From contig OU015567.1 of assembly GCA_907165135.1 (NCBI GenBank), positions 3,539,001 through 3,603,000 on the forward strand: a DNA stretch of 64,000 nt, written 5' to 3'. Of the stretch, positions 1-11,782 are shown in pieces; the stretch's first letter is position 1, and each line of letters begins with the position of its first letter. Under the pieces are notes generated by a model that was not told the origin of the DNA, searched no databases, and was given only the letters and a program-made list of their open reading frames with translations. Made by a program: the position numbers and the translations under genes. This DNA is from Oikopleura dioica. Its lineage: Eukaryota; Chordata; Appendicularia; Copelata; Oikopleuridae.

Positions 1-725
1 TTCATCAATTTGATTGTTGAGGACCCTGATTTACCAGTATTCAAAAAATTCAGGATATTTTAATTAAATAAGCCATGATATGATTAAGATTTATTTTCTA
101 TACAAGTAAAATTGCTATATAATTGTTCTAAAATTTAAAAATGTGGTGGAATCGAAATTATTCCATTCAAGTTATGAAAATGGTTGCATCAATCGCCATT
201 CTTCTTTCTATCCACGTGGATTTGAAACTGAGCTTTCAGATAACCCTATTTTGATAGAAGGAAGTACTCTGCTAATCATGAAGCACCCAGCTAACCCTCT
301 CGAAAAATCAAAATAAGAACGACTTCCTGTGCCGGACGGACTTTGACAAGCCAGCGACGCTTCTAACGCTTCTTACTGCGACGCTGTTAGATAGATATTT
401 TCATTACTTGAAAATTGCATCGAGTCTTGGAGGAAATAGTTGCCGCTAATTCTTTCCCAAAAGTATTGCAGCTCAAGATTCCTGAAACTCCGCTGCTGCG
501 GTTTCCGCTATTTTGGGAACATGACGACACAGATAACGGCACCTCTGTGAGCTTGGGGTATTTTTAAGCATTCCTTATCATTATGCTGGGCCGCCCGCTG
601 ATAACCCAGCTGACAACGCTCAGATGAAAAAACTACACAATGCGGATTTTATGAAAAATAAATAACACGTCGTTGTTTTTACTGAAAATTTTATTATAAA
701 TCGTAAGAAAACTAGAAGACAATCA
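1..725. other. Intergenic, nothing recognised
   Basis: No frame on either strand gives a convincing exon. The stretch is AT-rich and probably holds the 3' untranslated region of the kinase-like gene that ends at 726. Confidence 0.5.
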
Positions 726-2971
726 TTAAGCATCTGTCAAAGTAATTGAGTAAGCTTGCGGGAGTAGATACCAAATTTCTGAGTCCATTTTGTCAAACTT
801 TTCGTTTGCCAAGTACATAAAAACATTTTTGTTTTGATCATCCCAATCAGAATGGTACACTGTGTAAATAAAGTCATTCCTTCGATCATCATAGCACGAT
901 ATCATCATTTGTTGAGAAGCATAATATCTGTTCTGCCTTGGGATACGGAGAAGAGCTTCTTCAATAATATGATCAGAGTTCTGAATAACGTATTCATCAG
1001 ATGCAACATCCACATGGTCCAAAACCATTTGATGAAAAAACACTTCCCCGTCAGTAAGATAAGCGCCAGTGACTGTAAGAGGGCGATTTGTATCAAATTT
1101 CTAGTGGAGATGGACTTTCTTGTATTCGAATTTCGGTAAGTCAACATTGTTCCAGATGATTGCCCATCCACTTTTGCAGAAAAAGGTTTCATACTTGAGC
1201 CTTTTCAGGAGAAGCTCGATTTCTGTTTCTTGAAAATTTGTTTCCTTCAGATTGGGATTCAGGTTCAAACCGGCTAAACTTCGAGGATATATTATCATTG
1301 TCAACAAAAGAAAGATATTGTCGAAAGACCATTCTGATTCTTTTTTTATTATCCTGGTCAAATCATTTTTCATGGCCCATCGTAGTAAAGTTGTGACCGA
1401 TATCGGCACGCATAAATTTGATTCTTTTTGGTTCATCAAACTTTTCGTGAGGTTCTTGAAACCTGTTTTTATGGTCTTCGTGAGGCGATTCTTCAGATAA
1501 TGGACACCAATCGATTTTGTTAAATTTTTGTCATTTAGGCAAAGGTTTTGTGATGTGTTCTGTAGGGTTATTATTTTTGAGGTAATAAACATTATTGTGA
1601 ATTTTTTGAATTTTGAATTTGGGCTTTTGAAAATAGCGTCAGAGAAATCTCTGTTGTACAAGTCATGCAGAGCGCCCAAATCATCGGAAGAATCTTTGAG
1701 TCTTTTCTTCTCGTCCTTATCAATAGGTTCGTTCAATAAGATCCATGCTGATTTCCATTCCGTCAAAATATACACAATCGTCTTTTTGACAGTTTCTGGA
1801 AGACCTGATTTTGATGTTTTACGAAAGATGTGGGAATCCAAATAATCTCCCAAGATCTGTCTCCCTGAACAGAAACCAGGTGAACCAGAGTCTAAAAGGA
1901 ATTAAGTTGCAAAAATAAATTGAGAAACCAAGTCTGACTTACAAAGATTCTCATCTTTTCGTATTTGAATAGCCCATTTGTTTGTAGCTTAGTCGTCCGC
2001 TTGTGTCCTGAATAACACCAAAATCAATTATTTTAGCGGTGCCATTTATAAGGATAACATTTTCCAGCTTTAGATCGAAATGCTGCTCGATGCCGATTTT
2101 TCGAAGATATCTGAAACCTTGTAGTACATCATTTGCTATTGCGCTCCGTTCTTTCATCGTTAAGGTATTCTGTCTCAGCAAATCTCTCAAACACTGTTCG
2201 CCCTTTTCCATTATTGTCACAGATCCAAGGCAATAAGATTGAGATTCATCCAAAATCTCAACATGGACAAAGTTTTTTATAACATTTTCATGGTAAGGAA
2301 TAGATTTATGATCGCGTTTTGTGCCATCCTCAGCTTTCGCAATATCAAAATCTAAAATAACATCAAAATATTTTAATAATTTTCATGACCACCTTTTGAC
2401 ACATGAATATTGAAAGAAACATTCTGATTAGAGACAAATAATGATGGATCAAAGACCTAAATTTAACCGTGTTTTCTCGATTAACGATAAGAAATTTACT
2501 TGAACCCTAACAGCAGTCATCAACTCATCAAACTGTTGAGAAATGACAAGCGCTTCGCCTCCTGTTGAGATAATATTGTCAAAAATCGATGTTTCGAGAA
2601 ACCATGTTCCTCGTTCTTCTTTTAATTCTGATCTCTCAATTTGAGCATCGATTAATTCTGGATTATTTGCAATTATTCGGCTTTGGAATGGTGTCATTTT
2701 GAATTTCTGTTTTCCCGACTTGAAATAAAGAATCCCTTCATTTTCTTTGAATTTAACAGCTGACCATGAGCCTTGTTTCCATGAGTTATTACTATTAGTA
2801 AGTTATTAACTTATTAGCGTTCTTTGTTTTAAAATCCATCTGATCAATTGTAAGCAGAAGCCGATCCTTGTCATTTCTCGATGTTTCTCTCTTAATTCTT
2901 GGCAAAAAGTCCTCAAGCCATTCTCTGACATTCTGCTTGGATAACTCTTCTGGGTATGATGCAATACTCAT
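726..2971 (-). CDS. Divergent protein kinase-like protein with C-terminal Cys/His domain
   Basis: Multi-exon minus-strand gene; the ATG at 2971 opens MSIASYPEELSK. The middle exon (1951-2330) carries a protein kinase C-lobe: HFDLKLEN at the catalytic loop (HxDxKxxN, HRD changed to HFD) and IIDFG as the metal-binding DFG. The next exon (from 1853) continues with GSPGFCSGRQILGDYL, which fits the P+1/APE part. I do not see a glycine loop or a clear VAIK lysine, so activity is uncertain. The C-terminal half has NLCVPISVTTLLRWA followed about 100 residues later by a His-containing stretch (FFHQMVLDHVD); this spacing resembles a papain-like Cys...His pair, but that is only a guess. One intron (after GYSNTKR) lacks an obvious GT donor in frame and may use a GA-AG site. 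Confidence 0.7.
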
Positions 2972-3229
2972 TGAAAAAAAATGAAATAAAAACCGCCGAT
3001 TCAGAATAAAATCGCGCTATTTTACTTATTTTTCCTCTTCTCGGTCTGTCTTTTCCCTTCGCTAAACATTAACTAGCGCAAATATAAATATTACCGTGTC
3101 ATAAAAACAAAACGAAAAATGGAAAGATGTTTCTCAATCTTTATTTCAAAAATATAAAAAGGCAAATAAAAAGAACTTTGTACAACAATCATTTCTTTCA
3201 CAGCGTCTTCATCCGAATATTGAAATGTC

Positions 3230-4896
3230 TTATTCGTCTTGCTGATTTTTTCGTTTTTCGTCTTGGCGTTTTCGTCGGACGACTTTTCGAATTGGCTTTG
3301 CAATTTTTCGAAGAAGCCGTTTTAGTCGGTATTGCTTGCCTTTGCTCACTTTGCCTTTCACGTGTTTTCCGTCACAGCCTTGAATATTCTTTGTTGTCTG
3401 AAAAAACGAGTTTGTACTAGATTTAGGTTGAACATAGAAATACAATATGCATTCAGCTGGAGCGTCTAAATGCTCCACGTAAATTGGCGCTAAGCCGTTA
3501 ACCCTTATCCATGGTATTATCCCGCGTTCACTTTTCATACCTCACGAGCGTAGTAATATTCGTTGATGTACCGCTGGAAACCATCCGACAGAATTTGCAT
3601 CCGAGTTGCGTAGTCATTTCCAGAGCTCTTCTGAAATAACCATAATGAAGAATATCTCTTCTTTTTAGAATTTTTACCTTTGTCGCATCAAAAATATCGT
3701 CGTAGGTTTTGACAACTCCCTGGTTTGGCTCTCCGGGATATGGGAGCAAATCTTAAATTTTAAGAAAAATCTTTAAAGAAATTTTCAAATATATCATTGA
3801 TCAAAAAAGTTCGAAAGAAGTATCAAGTCTTTAAAGAATACCTAGTCGACAATTATGCTCTGCGTTGAGCATATAACTGTAAGCGTGATTATATTTCTTC
3901 TGCATGTTTGGATGCTTGACTTCTTTCAGCCATCGATCACTAGATAATAAAAAGGCTGAAATGCGCGAGGAATAATTACTTGAGGTGTTCTCTGAAAATT
4001 CGGAAAAGCTCGATAAAGATCCAAGATTCTCTTGGAGGAGCAGAATCAGATGATGTCGTTGATGTTTTTGTTGTTGAGGTCGTTCTGGTTGTTGATTCTG
4101 CGGTTGTTATTGTTGTGGATTTTGTTGTTGTGGTTGATGTTGTTTTCTTTGTTGTTGTAGTGGTTCTTGTCGTCGTTGATGATGTCGTTGTTGTCGATGT
4201 AGTCGTTGTGGTACTTGTCGTTGTAGTAGTTGTAGTGGTTGTCGTCGTTGTCGTCGTTGTTGTAGACGTCGTAGTTGTCGTAGTGCTTGTTGTTGTTGTA
4301 GTAGTCGTAGTTGTCGTTGTTTTTGTTGTCAAAGTTGTTGTTGCGTTTGGGTACAAATGGGTGCATGTAGCATAGTGATCTTGACAGCAATCTTCAAAAA
4401 CGTTATAATTTTATCGGGCCAATAATAAATAAAAGCTTTCAGTTATTAAAGCTGACGCTCTTAAAGGTCGCTTGAATTCCATAGATATGCAATCATCGTT
4501 ATTACCGTCAAAAATAATGCATGATGAATCGCAAAAGCAATCTCTTCTTAAATCATCTCCTGCTGATGCTGTTTGTTGTTCACAAGGCTAGAAATAAATT
4601 AAAAAGAGTCCTTGATTTCAAAAACTTACGATTCCAAAACCAAGTAAAATTGGGTTGCATCCAAAGCATTCAATATCAACTCCATTGCAGCACTGCTGTT
4701 CCCTCCCCACTCCTCGTAACGCGCAACTGGATGAACTTTCTTTCCTTGCCAAATGAAAGGCCTTAGATTTGTTCAGTCTTTCTCTAATTATTCGTTTTGG
4801 CGTGAATGTCGAAGAGTATTTTTGCTGAATCGCTGCGATTTTTTGACCAAACGCGCTGGATATTAACAAAATCGGTAGCGTCAAAATATTTCTCAT
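3230..4896 (-). CDS. Secreted somatomedin-B/poly-threonine protein
   Basis: Minus-strand, at least six exons. The ATG at 4896 starts a signal peptide (MRNILTLPILLISSAFGQ). Exons 1-3 make a Cys-rich module ending CFCDSSCIIFDDCCQDHYATC, which fits the somatomedin-B pattern CxCxxxC...DCCxDY...C. It is followed by a nearly pure threonine tract (4050-4330), a typical mucin-like O-glycosylation region. Further exons (3528-3930) encode a non-repetitive part and the last exon (3230-3540) gives a basic Lys/Arg-rich tail. Introns are 36-75 nt GT-AG. The same signal peptide, Cys module and Thr tract occur in the gene at 9569-10174, so the two are paralogues. A house (extracellular matrix) role is inferred from composition only; the last two junctions are uncertain. 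Confidence 0.7.
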
Positions 4897-5321
4897 TTTG
4901 AAAAAATATGTTGAAAAGAATAGAAATTTTGAGAAGTAATGAGGCTGATTGAAAAAATGACATTTTATATGGGTGATGAAGGTGATTACTTGGACGATGG
5001 CGCTAGAGATATCGGAGACGGGGACGATAAGCGGACAGATTACATGCGTAAACGAATCATGCCTAAGCACAATTCATTGTCTCAGACGATTTCTGCAAGA
5101 AATGCGAATAAAAACGACTAGTTCGGTCTCGAGTATCAAATTTTGAAAATCTATTTTTCTAGTCTTATGTCACCTAAAACCTTATTATTTTCTAACAACA
5201 CGTCTTTTAATCCCATTCATCTGTGCTGGATAAACATTCTATTCTTTACCGAGTTCATTCTACGAGACACTTTATTTTTAAAAAGGTTCTGAGACGTCTT
5301 GATTTACAAATTGCAGTTTAT

Positions 5322-7406
5322 TTACTCGTTCGAAGGAGTTACAGAATATTTCGAATTTTCTTCGGACCCAATTGCTTCTGGCAAAATCAGTTTTTGTTGT
5401 GGAGCGACGACTTTTCGCAGCGATTTTTCTCCGGCGAGTTCGTTTAGGAGATTCTTTCTCGCGGATTTCGAATGAGCTGACGCGCTTGGCGGTCGCTAGA
5501 ATTTTTTAAAAAGATGGTTCGGGAAATATTTTACCATTGTCGGGGCAGCTGGAGCTGGTGGAGGAGGAGGAGCACGGGCAGATGAAGATGGTGCTCCTCC
5601 GCCACCTCCCTTTGCTTTGAAATATTCTTCCAATCGAGCCATTTCCGCTGGATCTAGTTTTTCAAGCATGCTTGTGATGTCGCTGTCTCCCAAGTCGTTT
5701 TCTCGCTCCGTCACTAGAACCCCTAGAAACCCATCTTTCAATGCAGTTTACCTCGGCGCGGAAGAGGAATTTGTCCGGCAGGAGCTTGTTGCATTTCCCG
5801 CAGGGATCCTTTTCTCTTTTTCGCAGTTGAAACAACTTTGATTTGCTTCTTTGGCTGTCTTGCACTTCCTCCGAGAGCTTTTTTGAGCGCCATTCTTTCT
5901 CGCCTTTTCTTGTCAGTGTTTCTAGACTGATTGAAAACATGTTGATCAGCGATGAAATACCTGGTCAAGAAGTTGTTGCAAGTCATTCGATGGCCCGCAT
6001 TGCCAAACTGGTACCCGAAGCGGCAGAGTGTTTCATTGTGACGGAGATACTTGACAAATTCTTGCTCGACGTTTTGACCAAATATATGCCGCTGGTTATC
6101 AATCCTGAAAGAAGAATCGAGCTCAGTTATGCTTCAAAACATTAAAGAATTACCTCAGCTCAGATAAAACTGTATTCTTTTGCAGCGCTTTGACAATTTT
6201 CGCCGCTCCATCACCAGTGATAAAGTTTGATTCGACCGATACTTTTTCCAGTGTTCTATTTCTTTTCAGCATCTAAACAATCGATCATATTTTTCTTCAT
6301 ATAAATTATACCTTGGCCAGGGCGTAGGCTACTTTGTCTGTCAGACCAGTATTGACGAGGGAAAGTTCTCGGACATAGACGTTTTCTTCTAGCGCTTCCA
6401 TCAATTCTTCAAGGAGTTCGTGGGGGATGTTAAGGATGTTGTTTAAATTGATGGACGTCAGATCATTCTCATTTTCCCAGCAACGGCTACAGAGATTACA
6501 AGGATTCGAAAAGGAATAGGAGTGTACCTGAGGATTTCTTCAGGAGAATTTGGATTGACGAGTTCTTCATCAGAAGCGTCCTCTTCGTGGTACTCTTCTT
6601 TGAATCGTTGGATTTCGTCATGGTCAACTTGTTGCAACGCGGATTTCACCTGATTCAGCTGGCGGTCAGTTTTGTTCGTAAATTGGCGAGAATATTCTTC
6701 TTTGCGCTTCGGAATCGAATTTAGACGCCCAATCTGGTCTTGCAAACGTCTGAAAATTTAATTTGAAGATGAAAAAAGGAGGGAAAAATTACTGTTGATT
6801 CATGTCTTCCGGATTATTCATTCGTTGCGTGTCGATTTGAACAGATCTCAACTGCTTTGCCATCCAGTCTGGATCTTGCTTCACGTCTTTTTCAATTCTT
6901 TTGACTTGATCAACTGGAGCAGGACGTAGGAGTTCTGCAGGGACGCAGCTCAAGTCTGGTTGAAAAACGCGGCCAAAAGCGGGGTGCTCGATCCACTCGC
7001 CTTTTCCTTCTTCGATGAGTTTTCGGTAAAGAGGGGCGGGAATGCCAACCATTTGCTGTTTTGGGGGATCGGGGCGAACGTCTTCATCGCTAGAAAAGAT
7101 ATTTTACCAGGCCCATGAATCATAAAAAGAAATCCTGCAACAAAAAAAGAGGACCGAAAAATTAATTTACGAACCTAGAATCATCATCTGAAATCGGTGG
7201 TGGAGGAGTCGGAGCTCTCAAAGAATAACTCGGATTTGGTTGAATAACATCTCTTTCTAGCTCTTCATCCAGCGCTTTTAGCTCTTCTTCTGTCATCCCT
7301 TTTTTCAATTTTTTAACATCGTGCAATAATCTTCAATTTTACCTTTCATAAGTTCATCAATATCCAGATCACGATAATCTTCCAACATTTCTCTGTAGTT
7401 ACTCAT
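5322..7406 (-). CDS. Leiomodin-type tropomodulin (actin pointed-end/nucleation protein)
   Basis: About eight exons. The start [20 protein letters not shown] is the classic tropomodulin N-terminus with the first tropomyosin-binding helix. Middle exons give the proline-rich linker and the second actin/tropomyosin region; exons at 6465-5940 give the leucine-rich-repeat cap ([43 protein letters not shown]). Beyond the usual tropomodulin end there is a basic stretch, a [10 protein letters not shown] polyproline run and, in the last exon, [15 protein letters not shown], which matches a WH2 actin-binding motif. That order (tropomodulin core, polyproline, WH2) defines leiomodins, which nucleate actin filaments in muscle. 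The stop is TAA at 5322-5324. The WH2 exon is spliced in by a 38-nt GT-AG intron. Confidence 0.9.
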
Positions 7407-7927
7407 TTTCCCAAAATTTTTAATATTTGCTCTCCGATTTTTGAAAAAAGGGATCGCGGCAGGACTGATAGGGATTTTTTGGCCTGCTCACACCTTGAGC
7501 ATGACGCGGCTGGACAGTTGACTCACCAGGACAGAGAAAGAAACGAGAAAGGATGAGACCAAAAAAACAAGTTTTCGATAAAAAAAATTTTGCAATTTCT
7601 GACCTTGACTTTGTGTGAAAAAGAAAATCCGCATAAGTTTAATTCTCGGCTTATTATTCTTTCCTCGCCTTAGCGAGCGAAAAGTGACTATGTCATTTGT
7701 CAAGCTTTTGCAAAATCCTTAACCCGCTACTAATGCATAAGCTGCTTTTCGAAAAGAGCGTGCGCTGGCGGACACGTTTCTCCTCTCGAAGCCCAACATT
7801 TGTAAGTCCGGAAGAACTGCTCAAAAATTAAAGCCTTATTACCAATACACCTCTTCTTTTGCCCAAATGGTTTCTTCGAAAGAAAAATTTATTGAATTAA
7901 AAAGTAAAAAAAGTAAAAAGCTCAAAG

Positions 7928-8173
7928 CTGGGTTCGGCAACCTGTGAAGAAAACCTGAGTCAGGGTTAAAAAAAAGGAACTGGAAAGCCGCGTAGCGGCT
8001 TTTTTTAAAAACGAAGCCGCATAGCGGCTTCGCGAATATAATTATTATGATCTATAAAAAATTCTAGCGAAGCCGCTTTGCGGCTACGTTATAAAAAAAA
8101 GCCGCTGGACGGCTTTTCATTTCAGCTCTTTCAGACCCTGACTCAGGTTTTCTTCACAGGTTGCCTTGTCCAG
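7928..8173. mobile_element. MITE with 30-bp perfect terminal inverted repeats
   Basis: The sequence at 7936-7965 (beginning GGCAACCTGTGAAG) recurs as its exact reverse complement at 8136-8165. A 5-bp outer match (GCTGG) extends the arms with a few mismatches to 7928 and 8173. The 170-bp interior has no coding potential and consists of small palindromes of the type AAGCCGC-xx-GCGGCTT, repeated four times. Non-coding, short and hairpin-forming is the picture of a MITE. No clear target-site duplication was seen. Confidence 0.85.
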
Positions 8174-8410
8174 CCCTTCAGACGAGAAAAAACGGTAATA
8201 ACTGTTGCATAAGAGACTTTCTCAAATTAGCAAAACAAAGCGCGAGGTTTATTTTTTTACAAAGAAGAAGAGCTGCTAGTTTAGATGGTACAACGTGACA
8301 TCGCCCGTGAAATCGCCCGGCTCACGGCTTCCTTAAGTTTTTTTGGTTAGTTGTGTAATTTGCTTGTTGACCGATCAAGTGTCCGCCTTTGCTGAGTTCT
8401 TACCGTTTCT

Positions 8411-8612
8411 TGAGTTTGTTGATCAATTTTCTTATCGATCGCTGCATTCGGCGGATTCCAGAGTAGTCTGTTGTGCTACAGGAGGTTGTTGGGTAGTCGT
8501 GCTTGAAATTCAGAATAATGAACGGCCTTAAAAATAAAACTTACAGGTGATTTGAAAAAATAATCAGAAATATACAAATTATAAATCGCAAGCAAATTGT
8601 CCAATCCTTCTG
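8411..8612 (-). CDS. Possible exons of a small unknown gene
   Basis: Minus-strand frame reads EGLDNLLAIYNLYISDYFF and, after a good 45-nt GT-AG intron, HDYPTTSCSTTDYSGIRR...LINKLKKR before a GTAAGA donor. Neither start nor stop could be fixed. It may belong to the small gene just upstream at 8817-9106. A plus-strand exon candidate directly adjoins it (8624-8780), so one of the two is probably wrong. Confidence 0.3.
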
Positions 8613-8623
8613 AAATCTTCAGA

Positions 8624-8780
8624 GTCGGATAGCAAAAAACTAAAACCAGCTCATTTCAAGAACTTTGCGTCAGCTGACCGCTTGAATTTCAATTTCAAAT
8701 CTGAAGAATTTGATGAGCTTTATCATTTCGAAAGAAGAAAGGGTAGCTCAAGTGAGTATCAAGTTCAAAATCATTAAAGG
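8624..8780 (+). CDS. Possible plus-strand terminal exon
   Basis: Follows a TCTTCAG acceptor and reads 50 open codons (ESDSKKLKPAHFKNFASADR...) to a TAA. Protein-like composition, but no upstream exons could be connected; the nearest plausible start (ATG at 7869) would put the MITE inside the first intron. Weak call. Confidence 0.25.
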
Positions 8781-8816
8781 AAAGGGTTTAAGCTCGATGC
8801 TTATTTTTTCTTTTGA

Positions 8817-9106
8817 TCACCTAGGACTTGGTTTAGCTGGGCTTTTTTTCTCATGAACTTTTTGGACTCTCGATTTTGCTATCCTTTCCTTTTGCTCGGT
8901 AAAATCGCGCATAACCAGCTGAAGGTAGGAGTCGTACATTTCATGGTCGCCTTTGTTTGGATGCCCAGGATGTGGTGGCTAAAAATGCTTAGAAGAAATT
9001 TACCAAATGTTCGAACCTTATCATGCCTGCAATGCAGCTCAGCATCTTGAAAAAACTGTTGAACCTGGCCAAGTTTAGTCCTCAAACTCGCACGTCTCTG
9101 GCTCAT
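8817..9106 (-). CDS. Small basic protein, unknown
   Basis: Two exons joined by a 38-nt GT-AG intron. The ATG at 9106 gives MSQRRASLRTKLGQVQQFFQ; exon 2 continues PPHPGHPNKGDHEMYDSY and a charged helix to a TGA at 8817-8819. About 85 residues, basic and helical. I do not recognise the family. The continuous frame across the intron and the clean donor/acceptor are the support. Confidence 0.5.
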
Positions 9107-9568
9107 CTCGGATGACAAACGCGCTTAATCCGGCGATGAGGATAATCCTCAGCCAGAAAGATTCAATTTTATCACCGTTTCATCTTTAAACACGCGCCTT
9201 TTTAGCGAGTTCAAATTTTCAACTTCGAAAAATCAAAAATGTCGAGTTATGAAAAAATGATCTCTGTCAACTCGGCTTGGCATATTTCCCCACCTAATGT
9301 GATCCTTCACAAAATGGACCCACCCAAAAGGTAACGTTGTCATCCGGCTCCTGTTTCCGAATCGCATGTGCAGCGCTGTTCTCAGTAAGCCGAAAAGATT
9401 GTTGAAAATCCAAGACGTTTCCGTTGCTAAGTCGTCGATTGGACTCGGCGTTTTTGTTGGACCGGTAGAGCTGAACAAACGGTTTTTTATCTATATATAT
9501 ATCAGCGGTTTTTAGATTCGACGGAAAGAGCTATCGACGAAAGGCTTTCGTATCTTAGGGGTGATAAC
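9107..9568. other. Intergenic, nothing recognised
   Basis: Contains open frames on the minus strand, but without splice sites, start context or protein-like composition that I would trust. Probably the 3' untranslated region of the gene ending at 9569 and a short spacer with a (TA)n run near 9490. Confidence 0.4.
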
Positions 9569-10174
9569 TCACACGCATCCTCCTCGACCACAATTAGTTG
9601 CTGGCTTGATAGGAGTAATAAGCTGAAAATCTGTTGTGTAGAGAGTTGAAGTCGTCGTTGTAGTTGAAGTTGTTGGGGTTGAGGTCGTCGTTGTGGTTGT
9701 CGTTGTGATCGTCGTCGAGGTCGTCGTTGAGGTTGTCGTCGAGGTTGTCGTCGAGGTTGTCGTTGAGGTTGTCGTCGTTGTTGTTGTTGTAGTCGTAGAT
9801 GAAGTGGCAAGAAAGGCTTCCAGTACTGCAAGCTGATCCTCGTTATAAAGCCGTCTGCATGTTATATAGTGGTCCTTACAGCAATCACCATAGTCAATGC
9901 ACTCTGCGTCGCAGTAACAGTCTCTTTCGTCATTAGCGGAAAGCTCCAAACCGTTGACACCGAACGGAGCTTTTGGCTGATCGACACAGGGTATTCCCTG
10001 GGCAACGAGGTCAGGGTGACAGCCATAGCAATCTTCTGAAAATCCGTCGCAGCATGCATTTGTTATTCCGCCTTTGGGTCGCTCATAACACTTCGAGTTT
10101 CCCTTCGATTTTCCGATATTTGATTCTTGCGAAAAAACTGAAGAAAAAGACAGAAATATTAAATTTCTCATCAT
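9569..10174 (-). CDS. Secreted somatomedin-B/poly-threonine protein (paralogue)
   Basis: Single open frame of about 200 residues. N-terminal signal peptide MMRNLIFLSFSSVFSQ, then a Cys-rich module whose end RDCYCDAECIDYGDCCKDHY fits the somatomedin-B signature, then a poly-Thr tract (9650-9800) and a short C-terminus ending CGRGGCV. Same architecture as the gene at 3230-4896, and the signal peptide and CCDG...CYGCHP segment are alike, so a local duplication is likely. Expected to be extracellular and O-glycosylated; the exact role is unknown. Confidence 0.8.
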   Translation of the reverse strand: MMRNLIFLSFSSVFSQESNIGKSKGNSKCYERPKGGITNACCDGFSEDCYGCHPDLVAQGIPCVDQPKAPFGVNGLELSANDERDCYCDAECIDYGDCCKDHYITCRRLYNEDQLAVLEAFLATSSTTTTTTTTTTSTTTSTTTSTTTSTTTSTTITTTTTTTTSTPTTSTTTTTSTLYTTDFQLITPIKPATNCGRGGCV

Positions 10175-11782
10175 ATTTTTTTTTTGCTTACTGAAAATGA
10201 GATTACAAGCGCTGTTATATAAGAAAACACCGGGGGTTCTAAACCAAGCAAATCAGCTGATCTTACGAGGTGAACATGGCTGAACATTTCTAACATACAG
10301 ATTGCTGCTGCCTAAACGAGCTTGCTAATTGAGTTACTGGAGCTTTTTCTTAATAAAGTTTTTCAGAAAATTCACAAATTTCAAAAAGATTTTTCATAGA
10401 ATTCGCAGAACTGATTCGAGATCAGCGAAAAATCTGCTCTTTGAAAATTTCATAATGTGCGGCGATTGCGACGAGAAAACAGCAAAAAGCGGCGACAAAA
10501 AACGGCAGTTGATTTGAGCGGTAAAACGGACGTCGTCACAAGGCTTATTGAGCGGGCAAGTTTGCAAGTTTCGTTTGTTTTATCGAAATTAAAAGGCCGC
10601 TGCTTAGAAGTAGCTCGAGAATTCTAATGACTCTCTAAAGAGCTGTTGCAAGTAGGGTCGATTGAAATGTGAAGAGTCCTTTTAGAATAATGGAAAATTT
10701 TTTATTTTCTAGAGCATTTATTTCTGCTTTGAACGCGAGTTTGTTGCTTCATTTTCCATTTTTAGCGGAAAACTGAGTTGATAAATTCATTAAAAATAGG
10801 ATTATTCGAATCTTCGGCAATTAAAAATCATAATACACGAAGTTTTTCGCTGATCAAATTGTGCTGTCCGAAGTCAAATAAATTCAAGGATTAGCCAGAA
10901 TAATGACGACTCCTTTTTGTTAATTACTACAATGATAATTTCGTGAATGCCACTGCGAGATTACTGGGACTCTAAGACTTTTACTTCAAGACGAGTTGAG
11001 TGATATATCAATTTTGTGGAAGGATCCTTCTTGCATCTACAATTTGCCTGCGTCTCAGACCAAGGATTCTTTTCAAAAGTGACGCCTGGGTCTCAGACCC
11101 AGGATACCCCCTCAGAAGTGACGCCTGGGTCCGAAAATCAGGAGATGAGGTTAATAATAAGAAAAATTCACTTCCTGCCATAAATAATTGATAACGAGCC
11201 TAGTAATTACTATAATTAAGGTTAGTATTAGGGGGCACCTGCAAACTCACCCGAGGGGGATATGCTAGGGTTAGTTAGGGTTACCCTTTAGTAACTATAG
11301 ACTAGACCCCGGCATTTTAGGAAGAAATAATGGACCGGGACTTTCGATGAGTCTAGTATAGGCGGTATAAATTCTACGACATGGTTCAACACGAAGAATA
11401 AGCATTGTTACTCATATCGTCTATCTTAGCGATTCTAGCCACAGCTGCAAATCCGATTCTATTCCGACCGATAAAAGCTAGAATAATGGAAATCTCTGAT
11501 GTTTCATTCCTTGTTGACTCAGATCTCCGGCCGCGTTGATGAACGCACAAATTACGCTTACGCGAAAAATTAAACGTATGTTTTGACGAGTTTTCATGAT
11601 TCGCGCAAGAGCGCCTAAATCCGACTATATAATAAATCCCAGATCTCCGTTTCCTCATCAGATCAGAATCTCAAAAGATAATTTTGAGATCGAAAAAAAA
11701 ACTTTGAAAGACAAGTTTTTTTTCTAAAATTGATTTGAATTTTTCCTTTCGATTTTTTTTGAAAAAATAAGAAATAAGAAGG
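10175..11782. other. Intergenic with small repeats
   Basis: About 1.6 kb between divergent genes. It contains a degenerate tandem of GTGACGCCTGGGTC units (11040-11150) including a near-perfect palindrome at 11085-11103, and a short TTAGGG-like run at 11266-11286. One open frame (11478-11597, minus) could encode a 39-residue secreted peptide but has no further support. Promoters of both flanking genes must lie here. Confidence 0.5.
11085..11103. repeat. Palindrome CCTGGGTCT-C-AGACCCAGG
   Basis: Nine-base arms around a single central base, inside a three-copy degenerate tandem repeat. Could form a cruciform; function unknown. Confidence 0.7.

Noticed and set aside
3980-4375. Valine-rich plus-strand frame
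   Set aside because: It is the reverse complement of the poly-threonine tract of a secreted protein; it stays open only because of the repeat.
8262-8340. tRNA-like sequence with an A-box-like TAGTTTAGATGG
   Set aside because: No B box, no acceptor stem pairing and no cloverleaf could be drawn.
11266-11286. Interstitial telomere repeat
   Set aside because: Only two or three imperfect TTAGGG-like units; too short to matter.
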